Made by a program: the position numbers and the translations under genes
Shown here: positions 29,986 through 39,401 of the stretch, piece after piece
How the letters are laid out: each line of letters starts with the position of its first letter
Position numbering within the stretch: the first letter of the stretch is position 1
From: Paenibacillus alkalitolerans
GTDB lineage: Bacteria; Bacillota; Bacilli; Paenibacillales; YIM-B00363
Direction of reading: 5' to 3'
Length of the DNA: 64,000 nt
Assembly (NCBI RefSeq): GCF_016482785.1
Contig: NZ_JAEMXM010000002.1
Coordinates: forward strand, 1-64,000
The notes under the pieces: model-generated
Seen by the model: only the letters and a program-made list of their open reading frames with translations
What the model was told of the DNA's origin: nothing
Database searches by the model: none

Positions 29986-32097
29986 TTAATCCGGCAAATT
30001 TCCGGATCTCGTCCCCACTTCAAATGACGGACGCACATGATCATACATGAGATGCAGTATCATACCCGTCGCCGCATGGTCGAGGTTGTGGCAATGGTCC
30101 ATCCACATCCCCGGATTATTTGCGATAAATGCCACCTCATACGTCTCGCCGGGCCGCACGTTTAAAGTATCGGTTAACCATGACGTCTTCACTTTCTTGC
30201 CGTTCTTCTTCAGTACCGTCATATGATGCCCGTGAAGATGCATCGGATGCTCGGCAAGGCTTTTATTCACAAATGTTGTTTTTACTTTCTCGCCTTCTTT
30301 GACGACCAAAGTCGGCACGTTGGGATGGACTTCTCCGTTGATCGTCCATAGAAAATGAAACTTTCCGTTATAAAACCCCATCCTGTTCCCAAGGATCATC
30401 AGAAATTCTCTATCGAATCTTGTCGGAGAGGTTTCTTCATTTACTACGGCTTTCCCGTAATTCGACGGATCAAACAGTTCGGACTCGGCTTTAAAGCTCG
30501 GATTCACAGGCGGGTTTTCTGTATAGATGATAATACTGGGTCTATTATCGTTCTTATAATCGCCCATCTTGAACAAGACCGGATGGTCCGGCATCGTAAA
30601 AGTAACGTCGTATCTTCCGCCCGAGCCGAGACTGAATGCCGTCTCATCGGACAACAGGCCGGGCAGTTCAATACGCACGCCGTCAATACTTTCGATTCGA
30701 TACTCGACTCCTTGTAGCAGGTATTTCTGAGACGACTTATGCGTGTTAATGATTCGCAGCTTTACCTTCTTCCCTGGGCTTACCTGAATTAATTGCTCGC
30801 CGTCGCCGTTTCCGAAAGCATGTTTATATCCTTGGTCCGTCTTCCATCGATGGTTGATAACGGTGATCTCTTCGTTATGAGTATCGGTTTCATTCTTGGG
30901 TTCTACTATAAGCGATCCGAACAGGCCTTTAGCCACTTGCTCCGCGGCTTGCTGGTGGGAGTGAAACCAATAGGTCCCTTCCTGCTCGGCGCGAAATTTA
31001 TATGTGAACGATTGTCCCGGCTTCACGATATTCTGCGTCATGCCCGGTACGCCATCCATGGCATTCGGCACATTATAGCCATGCCAATGAATCGTGACTC
31101 CCTTATCGATATCTTTGTTGATCAGCTTCACTTCGACCATATCCCCATGACGAACCCGCAGCTCGGGGGCGATCTCTCCGTTATAAGTCCAGGCATCCAT
31201 TCTGGCGCCGGAAGAGAGCTCGATTTCCGTCCGCTGCGCCGTCAGTTCAAACTTAACGTCTGCTGGCGCTGAAATATCTCCCGTCAGAGCGGCCACTTCC
31301 ACTGTATTGGATTGATCATTGTGATTGTGCTGATTGTGGCTATCAGCCATCAGGGTAGACGTTCCGCCCCCTTCGTCAATCCGGTTGTGGTTCATCATGT
31401 CGGAAGCTTCCGGCAATTTGGATGCCTGAACGCCTGCCAACACATTCGTTACAACGACTGCGATCACAACAACCGACGTAAGGACGCTTGCGAGCATAAA
31501 CTTCAACAGCCTTAATCCCAGGCTGCGCCGGATATTTCCGCCGCGTGCGGCCGCAAGATGTCTTCTAATTACAAAGAGAGCTGGCACGATCAGAATGAGA
31601 AGTATCAGCATAATTCTTTGAACGATTTCTAACGGTCCGGGCAAGACCGGCTGTGCAAAGATGTTGCTGGAGGCTGCCAAGCCGGACGTTAATACAGCCG
31701 CATAGTAAGATAATGGCAGAGCGGGATGCGTGATCTTGATCAATGTATCCTGAGTTAATTCTTCTCTATTTGGAGAATTCCGTAAGACTATTATTTTGGG
31801 CAATGCAGATATCACAATACAAAGATGCATGATCAACATAAAAGGCATAACCGCCTTGAAGGTTCCTTCGACGAACAGCCAACCGTTTCGGAGCCACAGG
31901 CTTATCATTACCGCGTACCAAAGCACGCCTATAATAAGCGCCATGCAGCTGACCCACAGCAGAAAGGTTCGCGATCTTTTCAATAGCCGATAATTTTTCG
32001 AATAAGGCAATCCGGTAACCACGAAACTAGCCGACAGCCATAATACCGTCATAGTGATTGTCAATATGATACTTGCAAAGGTCTCGAACATGAACAT
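29986..32097 (-). CDS. Membrane-anchored multicopper oxidase
   Basis: An oxidase that couples oxidation of a metal ion or phenol to O2 reduction, outside the membrane. The first ~230 residues hold about six membrane segments, then a His/Asn-rich linker (DSHNQHNHND), then cupredoxin domains. The four copper motifs are intact: HWHG (near residue 336), HSH (~378), HPMHLHGH (~620) and HCHNLDHAATGM (~667). At 703 residues it is longer than secreted laccases because of the membrane domain. I chose the ATG at 32097 with GAGGAG upstream. It is divergent from a two-component system that probably controls it. Confidence 0.9.
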   Translation of the reverse strand: MFMFETFASIILTITMTVLWLSASFVVTGLPYSKNYRLLKRSRTFLLWVSCMALIIGVLWYAVMISLWLRNGWLFVEGTFKAVMPFMLIMHLCIVISALPKIIVLRNSPNREELTQDTLIKITHPALPLSYYAAVLTSGLAASSNIFAQPVLPGPLEIVQRIMLILLILIVPALFVIRRHLAAARGGNIRRSLGLRLLKFMLASVLTSVVVIAVVVTNVLAGVQASKLPEASDMMNHNRIDEGGGTSTLMADSHNQHNHNDQSNTVEVAALTGDISAPADVKFELTAQRTEIELSSGARMDAWTYNGEIAPELRVRHGDMVEVKLINKDIDKGVTIHWHGYNVPNAMDGVPGMTQNIVKPGQSFTYKFRAEQEGTYWFHSHQQAAEQVAKGLFGSLIVEPKNETDTHNEEITVINHRWKTDQGYKHAFGNGDGEQLIQVSPGKKVKLRIINTHKSSQKYLLQGVEYRIESIDGVRIELPGLLSDETAFSLGSGGRYDVTFTMPDHPVLFKMGDYKNDNRPSIIIYTENPPVNPSFKAESELFDPSNYGKAVVNEETSPTRFDREFLMILGNRMGFYNGKFHFLWTINGEVHPNVPTLVVKEGEKVKTTFVNKSLAEHPMHLHGHHMTVLKKNGKKVKTSWLTDTLNVRPGETYEVAFIANNPGMWMDHCHNLDHAATGMILHLMYDHVRPSFEVGTRSGNLPD

Positions 32098-32261
32098 GCC
32101 ACTCCTCTTGTATTCTTCCAATTATCGGAATTCCAATCTCTTGACTGTTATACTATCACCGGAATGTTGCGAACTTGTGGTGAAACTATCGAGAGGTTGT
32201 GGCGACAACAATTTTTCTATAAAGTGGTAAATATGAATTGTGGAGTTTCGGAGGGACGGGT

Positions 32262-32960
32262 ATGGGGATCAAAGTGTTGGTCGCAGAGGACGAGATTAAA
32301 ATTTCGTCATTGATGGAATCGTTTCTACGAAGTGAAGGCTATGAAGTCGAAACCGCGGCGGACGGAGCAACCGCACTGCAGCTCTTTGCGAGGAACAAAC
32401 CGGATATTGTTATACTTGACTGGATGCTGCCGCTAATGAACGGATTGGATCTTTGCCGCAAGCTTAGGGAGCTCGGAGCGCCGGGGATTATCATGGTCAC
32501 GGCCAAATCCGAAGAAACCGACAAAATCGTCGGCCTCGAGATGGGGGCGGACGATTACCTGACGAAGCCATTCAGCTTAAGGGAGCTTTCCGCGCGCATA
32601 CGCTCTCTATTAAGAAGAATGAATAGGAATGAGCACGACGAACAAACCGGCGTGATAAGAAGAGGCGACCTGACAATTAACGAAAACAGCATGCAAGTCT
32701 TCAAAGGAACTCAAGAGCTGCATTTAACACCGACCGAATTCAAGCTGCTGCATCTGCTGGCGTCGAAGCCCGGACGGGTGTACAGCAGGATGCAACTGCT
32801 GCAGCATGCGTTCGAAGAAGAGTTTGTTGTAGACGAACGAACCGTGGATTCCCATATCAGTAAACTTCGGAAGAAGATCGAGAGCGATAACCGGCCATCC
32901 GACTACATTCAAACCGTTTACGGCTTCGGGTACCGTTTCGGAGCGGAACATGAAAATTAG
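32262..32960 (+). CDS. OmpR/PhoB-family response regulator
   Basis: An N-terminal receiver domain with phospho-acceptor Asp53 (VILDWMLP) and conserved Lys in LTKPFS near 103, then a winged-helix DNA-binding domain (ELHLTPTEFKLLHLL to YIQTVYGFGYRF). The ATG at 32262 has GGAGG seven bases upstream. It overlaps its histidine kinase by 11 bases. Its likely targets are its own operon and the divergent oxidase (inference from context). Confidence 0.93.
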   Translation: MGIKVLVAEDEIKISSLMESFLRSEGYEVETAADGATALQLFARNKPDIVILDWMLPLMNGLDLCRKLRELGAPGIIMVTAKSEETDKIVGLEMGADDYLTKPFSLRELSARIRSLLRRMNRNEHDEQTGVIRRGDLTINENSMQVFKGTQELHLTPTEFKLLHLLASKPGRVYSRMQLLQHAFEEEFVVDERTVDSHISKLRKKIESDNRPSDYIQTVYGFGYRFGAEHEN

Positions 32961-34290
32961 AAACAAGCTGATTTTATCGATGAGCATTATGATCGTATTC
33001 ATCATGCTCTTCCTGCTTGGCGTTACGCACGTCCAATTTTATATTGACCGCGATTTAGCTTACCTTGAGGAAAAGGCGGCATTCGAATCGTTGCGGGAGG
33101 AATTCGAGCAATATTATACGAGCAACGGCCATTCATGGGATAACGTTCATGCCGCCGAGTTCGTACATTCCCGCTTCTTCCCCGCAATCGTCCTGATCGC
33201 AAACGGGACACCCGTGTATCAACAAGGACAATTAAGCGCCGACGTTCTTCGGAATGAAGGTTATAAGTTGGCGCTTTTCGCCGATCAGAAGAAGGTCGGA
33301 AGATTATTTGTCATGAACGATAAGCAGCTTAAGACATACGAATTCAAATCGATGTGGTACTCCATTGTTCCGAATATCGCAAAAGCTTCGCTGCTTTTCA
33401 CCTGCATAGCCGCTTTTCTGACCATCTTCTTTTTGTCCTGGAGAATGACGAGTCCAATTCGCAAGATCATCAAGGGGATCAATGACATCAAGAAGGGAAA
33501 GCCTGCCGTGACCCTTCCCGTACAAAGGAAGGATGAATTCGGGGCGATCTCCTCAGCTCTGCAGGAGATGAATGACGCTCTTGCTAACGCGGAACGGACC
33601 CGAAAGCAGTTTCTGTCCGATGTCGCACATGAACTGAAGACCCCGCTTATGATCATTCAAGGGGAGCTGGAACTGGTCCAAGAGACAGGAGCCCCGCTAT
33701 CTTCCGCAAAGCAGTCTTCCATTCTTGATGAAGTATTGCGCCTATCGCGCTTGGTTCACGATGTATTGGATTTATCCAAGTTGGAAGCGGGCATGACGGA
33801 TCTGCGTCCCGGGCCGGGCAATCTTGTTGAGGTTTTGGAAAATTTACAACAGAAAACCGAATTTTTGTTGGCAGATAAGCAAATCCGGTTTTCCATGAAT
33901 ATCGCAGAGGATTGCATTTACGTGTCAATGGAAAAAAACCGAATTCTTCAAGCTCTGTACAACATTTTGACGAATGCGATCCATTACACAAACCACGGCG
34001 GACAAATCCGGCTTCAAGCGCAACGGGTTTACCGGCCGGACCTGGAGCACGAATATATTTCTATTAAGATTGAAGACTCCGGGGTCGGTATTTCAGAAGA
34101 GGATCTTCCCCATATCTTCAACCGGTTTTACAGAGCGGACCATTCCCGATCCCGTCCAAGCGGCGGCACGGGGCTCGGACTGGCAATTGCGCAGCAAAAC
34201 ATCCTTGCGCACCGGGGCTGGATCGAAGTTCAGAGCGAGATAGGAAAAGGATCGGTGTTCACAGTGTATTTGCCGATTATACTCGGGTGA
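32950..34290 (+). CDS. Sensor histidine kinase, partner of the preceding regulator
   Basis: The two membrane segments (about residues 8-28 and 143-163) bracket an extracytoplasmic sensor region of ~115 residues. HAMP, HisKA (His227 in SDVAHELKTP) and HATPase domains follow (N-box NILTNAIHYTNHGG, G1 DSGVGI, G2 GGTGLGLAI). The sensed signal is unknown; copper or redox stress is a guess from the adjacent multicopper oxidase. Confidence 0.92.
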   Translation: MKIRNKLILSMSIMIVFIMLFLLGVTHVQFYIDRDLAYLEEKAAFESLREEFEQYYTSNGHSWDNVHAAEFVHSRFFPAIVLIANGTPVYQQGQLSADVLRNEGYKLALFADQKKVGRLFVMNDKQLKTYEFKSMWYSIVPNIAKASLLFTCIAAFLTIFFLSWRMTSPIRKIIKGINDIKKGKPAVTLPVQRKDEFGAISSALQEMNDALANAERTRKQFLSDVAHELKTPLMIIQGELELVQETGAPLSSAKQSSILDEVLRLSRLVHDVLDLSKLEAGMTDLRPGPGNLVEVLENLQQKTEFLLADKQIRFSMNIAEDCIYVSMEKNRILQALYNILTNAIHYTNHGGQIRLQAQRVYRPDLEHEYISIKIEDSGVGISEEDLPHIFNRFYRADHSRSRPSGGTGLGLAIAQQNILAHRGWIEVQSEIGKGSVFTVYLPIILG

Positions 34291-34584
34291 ACCTCCCCCA
34301 CCTATAACTTTATTACTAGGGGGAGAGGAGGTGGATCGGTCGCAGAAAAATTCCTTGACGGGAATATTCCCGATGATGTACATTGTAAGTGTTCGAACTG
34401 TACGGGAGGAGGGCCGTTCACATTATAAGCAATTCGATTCAAAGCATATTCGTATGCGGAACGCAGGAGTGCTCGTAACGATGACGTTCGTCGAACACGA
34501 AGACAAGAGGCATCTCCGGAGCATTTGTCCAGTCTTCCGCAGAAACCCAGTAAGGATAATTTTATAACGAGGTGGATAATTAAT
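34291..34584. other. Intergenic region with a palindromic operator candidate
   Basis: No convincing gene. CTCCCCC/GGGGGAG (34293-34325) forms an inverted repeat behind the kinase but lacks a T-run. A perfect 14-bp palindrome CGGGAATATTCCCG (34359-34372) follows a TTGACG and precedes TACATT by 18 bases, so it may be an operator between -35 and -10. The open frame at 34331-34567 has no protein-like features. Confidence 0.35.
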
Positions 34585-35019
34585 ATGGAAACAGGTAATA
34601 AAGTAACAATAACGGTAGAAGCCACAGTACATAAACCGGTTGGAGAAGTGTGGAAATATTGGACGGAGCCGCAGCATATAACAAAATGGTGTGCTGCTTC
34701 TGATGAATGGCATGCGCCAAATGCCGAAAATGATTTAAGGGTTGGCGGGAAATTCCTAACAAGAATGGAAGCTAAGGATGGCAGCTTTGGATTTGATTTT
34801 AGCGGTGTTTATGATGAAGTCAGAATAAACGAGCTTATTTCTTACACTCTTGGAGATGAAAGAAAAGTTACGATTACTTTTATTAGCCAAGGAAACGACA
34901 CCAAGGTAATTGAAACTTTTGAAGCAGAAACCACCAATTCCGTTGAAATGCAGCAAGCAGGCTGGCAGGCGATTCTGGACAATTTTAAAAAGTATAGCGA
35001 ATCCTCCAAAGAAGATTAG
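34585..35019 (+). CDS. SRPBCC/AHSA1-family protein
   Basis: A 145-residue START-like fold protein (activator of Hsp90 ATPase homologue-1 type). It has the usual N-terminal pattern VEATVHKPVGEVWKYWTEPQHITKW, the central LRVGGKF and a C-terminal helix ending WQAILDNFKKY. Members bind hydrophobic ligands; the specific role is unknown. GAGGTG lies about ten bases before the ATG. Its base composition is noticeably more AT-rich than its neighbours, which suggests recent acquisition. Confidence 0.85.
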   Translation: METGNKVTITVEATVHKPVGEVWKYWTEPQHITKWCAASDEWHAPNAENDLRVGGKFLTRMEAKDGSFGFDFSGVYDEVRINELISYTLGDERKVTITFISQGNDTKVIETFEAETTNSVEMQQAGWQAILDNFKKYSESSKED

Positions 35020-35025
35020 GATAGA

Positions 35026-35059
35026 AAAGCCCAACCTGCACACATGCATGTTGGGCTTT
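35026..35059. terminator. Bidirectional terminator between AHSA1 and DinB genes
   Basis: AAAGCCCAAC pairs perfectly with GTTGGGCTTT. The two flanking genes converge on it. Confidence 0.75.
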
Positions 35060-35062
35060 CCG

Positions 35063-35551
35063 TTAAAACTCGTCCGCACTAGGACCGTAAATACCCGGCA
35101 GCGGAACCCCCAATAATCTGAGATATACCGTCAACTGGCCCCGATGATGGTACCAATGGTTGAGCATGATTGTGCGTACCATCTCCATTCGGGGCACCTG
35201 AATGACCGGAACGCCTTCGCGGGTGAGCGTCCATGTCTCCATAAGACCGGCTTCTCCCCATGCAAGAAGCTTGTTTTCAGCGATAGCCGCGTATTTATCT
35301 AATGCCGAAAGTATCTCGCCGAGCGATGCCGCCTCGGAAAGCGGTACATCCGGCACTTCGCGGGGACTTTCGTTCAGAAGCTCGGCAACGCCTCCGATTA
35401 CGCTCGCGGTGTGCAAAGCCAATTGACCCAACGACATCGATTTTTCATGCGGTTTCCAGGAAAGCTTGTCTTCCGGTACCCTTTCGAGCACCCTGCGTGT
35501 CGCTTGCGCTTCCCGCTTAAGCTCTGCAATCAATAAATCGGAATAATTCAT
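35063..35551 (-). CDS. DinB-family protein
   Basis: A 162-residue four-helix-bundle protein of the DinB/YfiT superfamily. The metal-binding histidines are visible: His47 (LALHTAS), His132 and His136 (LNHWYHHRGQ). Some members are thiol-dependent S-transferases (e.g. bacillithiol); the substrate here is unknown. It is probably a single-gene unit. Confidence 0.88.
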   Translation of the reverse strand: MNYSDLLIAELKREAQATRRVLERVPEDKLSWKPHEKSMSLGQLALHTASVIGGVAELLNESPREVPDVPLSEAASLGEILSALDKYAAIAENKLLAWGEAGLMETWTLTREGVPVIQVPRMEMVRTIMLNHWYHHRGQLTVYLRLLGVPLPGIYGPSADEF

Positions 35552-35653
35552 TTAACTCCTCCTTGGTATGCCAGTCTACGCTAACGATACCATGAAACGA
35601 AACAACAAATTTCTTCTTGATTGCTATGTTTCGGAATCAACGGCTTGACCATG

Positions 35654-36685
35654 CTAAACAACAGAAGTCTCGGAACGCTCTCCCTTGATTTTTGCCCGAT
35701 ACTGCCCCGGCGTTAATCCCGTCCACTTCTTGAAAGCGTTCTGAAAAGCGCTAGGCTCCGAAAAATGCAGCACATAGGCAATGTCACCGACAGAGTACTC
35801 GAATTTCATTAAGCAGTCGACCGCCATTTCCTTTCGTACGCGGACGGACAAATCGTTATAGGAAGTATTCTCTTCTTTTAATTTACTTTGCAGCGTTCTT
35901 GCACTGACCCCGAAATATGCCGCCGTTTGCCGTAATGTCGGGAATGAATTAGGAAGACTTTGTTTGAGCCATTGATACACCTGGTCTGACAACGTATTTG
36001 CCTGCATTAGTCCATCTCTTGTTGCCTTCGCAACGGATTCAAACATTTGCAGAAGTTTCGGATCGGAATACATCACCGGATATCGCATCACATCCTTGCT
36101 CATGCACAGAACATGCTCTTTCGCGCCAAACTCGGGAATTCTCCCGAAGACGGTCAAATACGGACTCGCATCGGACGGAGCATCATGTGAAAACTGAATC
36201 CCGCTTAGCGGAATTTGCCGGGTGCTAAGCTTGCCGATCAATCGGTACAACAAACAAGCCATATCCTCCGCGCAATGACGGGACATCTGTCCGGGATGTT
36301 TCATAAACAGCCGGATTTTTACTTCCCCTCTGCCCTCTTCCCAGTCCAACATATAGTCGCTGCAAACAATCTCGTAATATCTTCGGTAAGCTTGAAGCGC
36401 ATCGGCAACGCTGCCGGAATGCATCATCACATAACCAACAATCCCCAGATCGGCAAACTCCATATTCTTTCCCTGGTGCAACCCAAAATAGCCGTCTTGG
36501 GTAAACTCCGCGGCCTTTATCATTAACCGCTCAAGCTCTTCCGCAGGTATTCGGGCTTCCGCATCCTGCAGTAGACCGGCGTCAAATGGAGCATAACTGC
36601 AAAATTGCTCCACATCGTACCCTTTGCGGACGATCGTCTTCATTATCGGATATACCATGGAAATAGCCGCCCCGCCGCTTTTCAC
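35654..36685 (-). CDS. AraC-family transcriptional regulator (OruR-like)
   Basis: The N-terminal ~200 residues match the arabinose-operon-regulator-type domain of the OruR/QhpR group, and the C-terminal ~100 residues form the AraC helix-turn-helix (TLRQTAAYFGVSARTLQSKL, then YVLHFSEPSAFQNAFKKWTG). I chose the GTG at 36685, which has AAAGGAGG seven bases upstream; the ATG at 36739 has none. It is divergent from a flavodoxin-fold oxidoreductase that it likely controls. Confidence 0.87.
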   Translation of the reverse strand: MKSGGAAISMVYPIMKTIVRKGYDVEQFCSYAPFDAGLLQDAEARIPAEELERLMIKAAEFTQDGYFGLHQGKNMEFADLGIVGYVMMHSGSVADALQAYRRYYEIVCSDYMLDWEEGRGEVKIRLFMKHPGQMSRHCAEDMACLLYRLIGKLSTRQIPLSGIQFSHDAPSDASPYLTVFGRIPEFGAKEHVLCMSKDVMRYPVMYSDPKLLQMFESVAKATRDGLMQANTLSDQVYQWLKQSLPNSFPTLRQTAAYFGVSARTLQSKLKEENTSYNDLSVRVRKEMAVDCLMKFEYSVGDIAYVLHFSEPSAFQNAFKKWTGLTPGQYRAKIKGERSETSVV

Positions 36686-36792
36686 CCGCGTTCCTCCTTT
36701 GCGCAAATTAGCAATTTTTTTGCGTTTTTCATCATTCAATTACCGATCGCTTCATTCTATGATGATTGTAGTCTTTCAAGGAGGAATTGCAA

Positions 36793-37374
36793 ATGAAATC
36801 GAAAATTCTCGTTATCAACGGACATCCCGATCCGCAAAGCTACTGTTCGGCTTTAACGGCCGCTTATATCGAAGGAGCTTCGGGCAGCAACACACAGATC
36901 CGGCAGATTGAGCTAAGCAAGATCAATTTTGATCCGAACTTAAAGTACGGGTACCGGCAAAGAATGGAGCTTGAAGAAGATTTGCGGTCGGCGCAAGATT
37001 TGCTGCGGTGGGCGGATCACCTTGTATTCGTCTATCCGACATGGTGGGGAGCGATGCCGGCTATTTTGAAAGGGTTTTTCGATCGCGTCTTTTTGCCCGG
37101 CTTCGCTTATAAATTCCGGGAGAATTCCTCTCTTTGGGATAAGCTGTTATCCGGAAAATCCGCTCGTCTGATCGTCACGATGGACACTCCGCTCTGGTAT
37201 AATCGTTGGATATACAGGCACGCCGGGCATAATGTGATGAAACGCAATATTTTGCAATTTTGCGGAATTACCCCCGTTCTTATTACCGAAATCGGGCCGG
37301 TTAGACCGTCTTCGGAGAAGCAGCGTGCCAATTGGCTGAATAAAGTGAAGCGGTTTGGTTCCAAGTTGAAATAA
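36793..37374 (+). CDS. NAD(P)H-dependent oxidoreductase, flavodoxin-like (NQO1/MdaB type)
   Basis: A quinone or electrophile reductase of the flavodoxin-like family. The FMN/FAD phosphate-binding start VINGHPDPQSYCSAL and the YPTWWGAMPAILKGFFDRVF motif near residue 80 are typical. AAGGAGG lies eight bases before the ATG at 36793. The remnant of a P450 gene starts immediately after its stop codon; the two were presumably joined by a deletion. Confidence 0.88.
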   Translation: MKSKILVINGHPDPQSYCSALTAAYIEGASGSNTQIRQIELSKINFDPNLKYGYRQRMELEEDLRSAQDLLRWADHLVFVYPTWWGAMPAILKGFFDRVFLPGFAYKFRENSSLWDKLLSGKSARLIVTMDTPLWYNRWIYRHAGHNVMKRNILQFCGITPVLITEIGPVRPSSEKQRANWLNKVKRFGSKLK

Positions 37375-38058
37375 TGCAGTAGCGCCGCGGATCGCGGGGA
37401 TTTGCTGTCCATGCTCATGCAAGCTCGGGACGACGACGGGATCGGAATGTCCGACGAGCAGCTGAGAGACGAGGTCATGACCATATCTTGCCGGTACGAA
37501 ACGACGGCGAATGCGTTGTCTTGGACGTTTTACTTGCTCGCCCGACATCCCGAAGCGGAGGAAAAGTTAGCTGACGAGTTGGGACGTGTACTGGAGGGAA
37601 ACGCGCCTGCCTTTCATCATTTCCCGCATCTTCACTTTACGCAGTCCGTTATTAAAGAATCGATGCGCCTCTACCCTCCCGTATGGTGGATTTCCAGGGA
37701 GCCTAAGGAAGACGTATGGCTTGATGATTACTTTTTACCGGCCGGCTGCGACATCGCTTTGAGCCAATGGGTCATGCACAGACGTCCTGAATATTTTACA
37801 GAGCCTGCATCGTTTATTCCGGATCGATGGAACCGGAAGTTTGAAGAATCATTGCCTTCTTACGTATACTTTCCTTTTGGAGCAGGGCCCCGAATATGCA
37901 TCGGAAATAACTTCGCCATGATGGAAGCCGTTTTATTGCTTGCGGCGATCATGCAGCAGTTTCACTTTGATCTGGATATAAGCAGTTCAGTGGTTATTGA
38001 ACCGTCTATTACGCTGAGACCGGAACAAGGAATATATGTAGTAATCAACAAAAGATGA
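37375..38058 (+). pseudogene. Cytochrome P450, 5'-truncated remnant
   Basis: Only the C-terminal half of a P450 is present. The frame begins abruptly after the preceding stop codon with SSAADRGDLLSMLMQARD. The ExxR motif (KESMRLYPP) and heme-ligand motif (FPFGAGPRICIG) are intact. The I-helix motif, normally AGHETT, is altered to SCRYETT, consistent with several single-base losses that cancel out. Without the N-terminal ~200 residues the product cannot be a working P450. Confidence 0.88.
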
Positions 38059-38083
38059 TCCGCGGATTGCCCGCCCTAACCGA

Positions 38084-39391
38084 TTAACCGGTATTATTCC
38101 CTTTCTCTATCTTGCCGATCGTATCTCCGTTGGAGACGTTAAACAAGCGGCTCTTCGGCTCATACACGGTTTGGGCGGGCCACAAGCCATGATGTCCCGA
38201 TACGATATAACTTACCACACAAGCAATAATAAAGAACTCGGTTCCCTTCCCGTTAAAAAGCTCCATGGCCAAAAGAAAAGCGGCTATCGGCGTATTGGCT
38301 CCGCCGCAAAATACAGCGACCAATCCTATAGCGGCTAGAAACGAAAGCGGCAATCCTATAAACGAATGCAATGTATTCCCCAATGTCGCCCCCATAAAAA
38401 ATAATGGGATCGCTTCGCCTCCGACAAAACCCGAACCAAGCGTAACTGCCGTGAAAACAAGCTTGGCCATGAAAGCGTAAGGCGGAACGTCTTCTTTAAA
38501 GGATTGCTCAAGCATCTGCAGACCGCGGCCGTTATAATCTTGGGAACCGGCTAATAAAGTCAATCCGACGATGATTAACCCGCCGACAAATGCTCTTTTC
38601 ATATGGTTTTTGTTAAACAGGCGCTCCGAATATTTTTGAATCGCATGTCTGAGCTGGCAATATGCGACGCTTAACAAACCGAATAAGACGGATACAAGCA
38701 CGACTTTCGCAAAGACAATCAGCGAATGCTCCGGAACTGTCTGGATGACGAGCTTCTCATGTTCGACTCCCCAAACTTTCTCCGTTACATAATGACCGAC
38801 AAAGCTAGCTATGAGACAAGGAACGACCGCTTCAAACTTCAATTTCCCCAAGGCGGCCATCTCTATTCCGAACACCGCACCCGTTATAGGAGTCCCGAAA
38901 GCCGCGCCGAATCCGGCGCTGATTCCGCTCATGAGCAAAATTTTCGTGTCCGCCGCTTTCACTTTTAACCACTGGATGACTGCTTCCGCAATACTTGCTC
39001 CCATTTGGACGGCGGCACCTTCTCTGCCGGTCGACCCGCCTAAAAAAACGGTAATAAACGTTCCCAAATATGCAATGGGCCCCATTCTGCGTAAAACCTT
39101 CTTCTTGCCGTGAACCCCGTCAATCACGAGATTATTACCCTGGAAGCTGTCACTCATCGTATTGTATATAAAGGCTTTTCCGAACCTCATATACATAAAC
39201 CCTACTGCGATACCGCCCAGAGGAAGCAGTCCGATCAACCATCCGTTCTCTTCTCTGACGGTACCCAAATAATCGTTGGTTTCCAATAGCAGTGCAGTCA
39301 CCGAGCCGACAACGGCACCGATCGCTGCGCCAAAAATTACCCATGTACCGAGAACCTTAGTCGCATGCTTATACTTAATCAACTCGTTCAT
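38084..39391 (-). CDS. CLC-family transporter of the fluoride-exporting type (CLC-F)
   Basis: An integral membrane protein with about ten hydrophobic segments. It replaces the standard CLC selectivity motif GSGIP with GNNL (residues 85-88) and GREGP with GREGAAVQMG (122-131), and carries GGEAIPLFFMGATLG near 325. These are hallmarks of the CLC-F branch, F-/H+ antiporters that relieve fluoride toxicity, as I recall the family. It lies ten bases behind a DUF421 gene. I found no fluoride riboswitch upstream. Fluoride specificity is inferred from motifs. Confidence 0.82.
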   Translation of the reverse strand: MNELIKYKHATKVLGTWVIFGAAIGAVVGSVTALLLETNDYLGTVREENGWLIGLLPLGGIAVGFMYMRFGKAFIYNTMSDSFQGNNLVIDGVHGKKKVLRRMGPIAYLGTFITVFLGGSTGREGAAVQMGASIAEAVIQWLKVKAADTKILLMSGISAGFGAAFGTPITGAVFGIEMAALGKLKFEAVVPCLIASFVGHYVTEKVWGVEHEKLVIQTVPEHSLIVFAKVVLVSVLFGLLSVAYCQLRHAIQKYSERLFNKNHMKRAFVGGLIIVGLTLLAGSQDYNGRGLQMLEQSFKEDVPPYAFMAKLVFTAVTLGSGFVGGEAIPLFFMGATLGNTLHSFIGLPLSFLAAIGLVAVFCGGANTPIAAFLLAMELFNGKGTEFFIIACVVSYIVSGHHGLWPAQTVYEPKSRLFNVSNGDTIGKIEKGNNTG

Positions 39392-39401
39392 TTTTATATC
39401 C

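Noticed and set aside
34293-34325. CTCCCCC/GGGGGAG inverted repeat as terminator of the kinase gene
   Set aside because: No T-run follows on either strand, so a Rho-independent terminator is not supported.
34331-34567. 78-codon frame between the histidine kinase and AHSA1 genes
   Set aside because: No ribosome binding site, no recognisable motif, and it overlaps the palindromic regulatory region.
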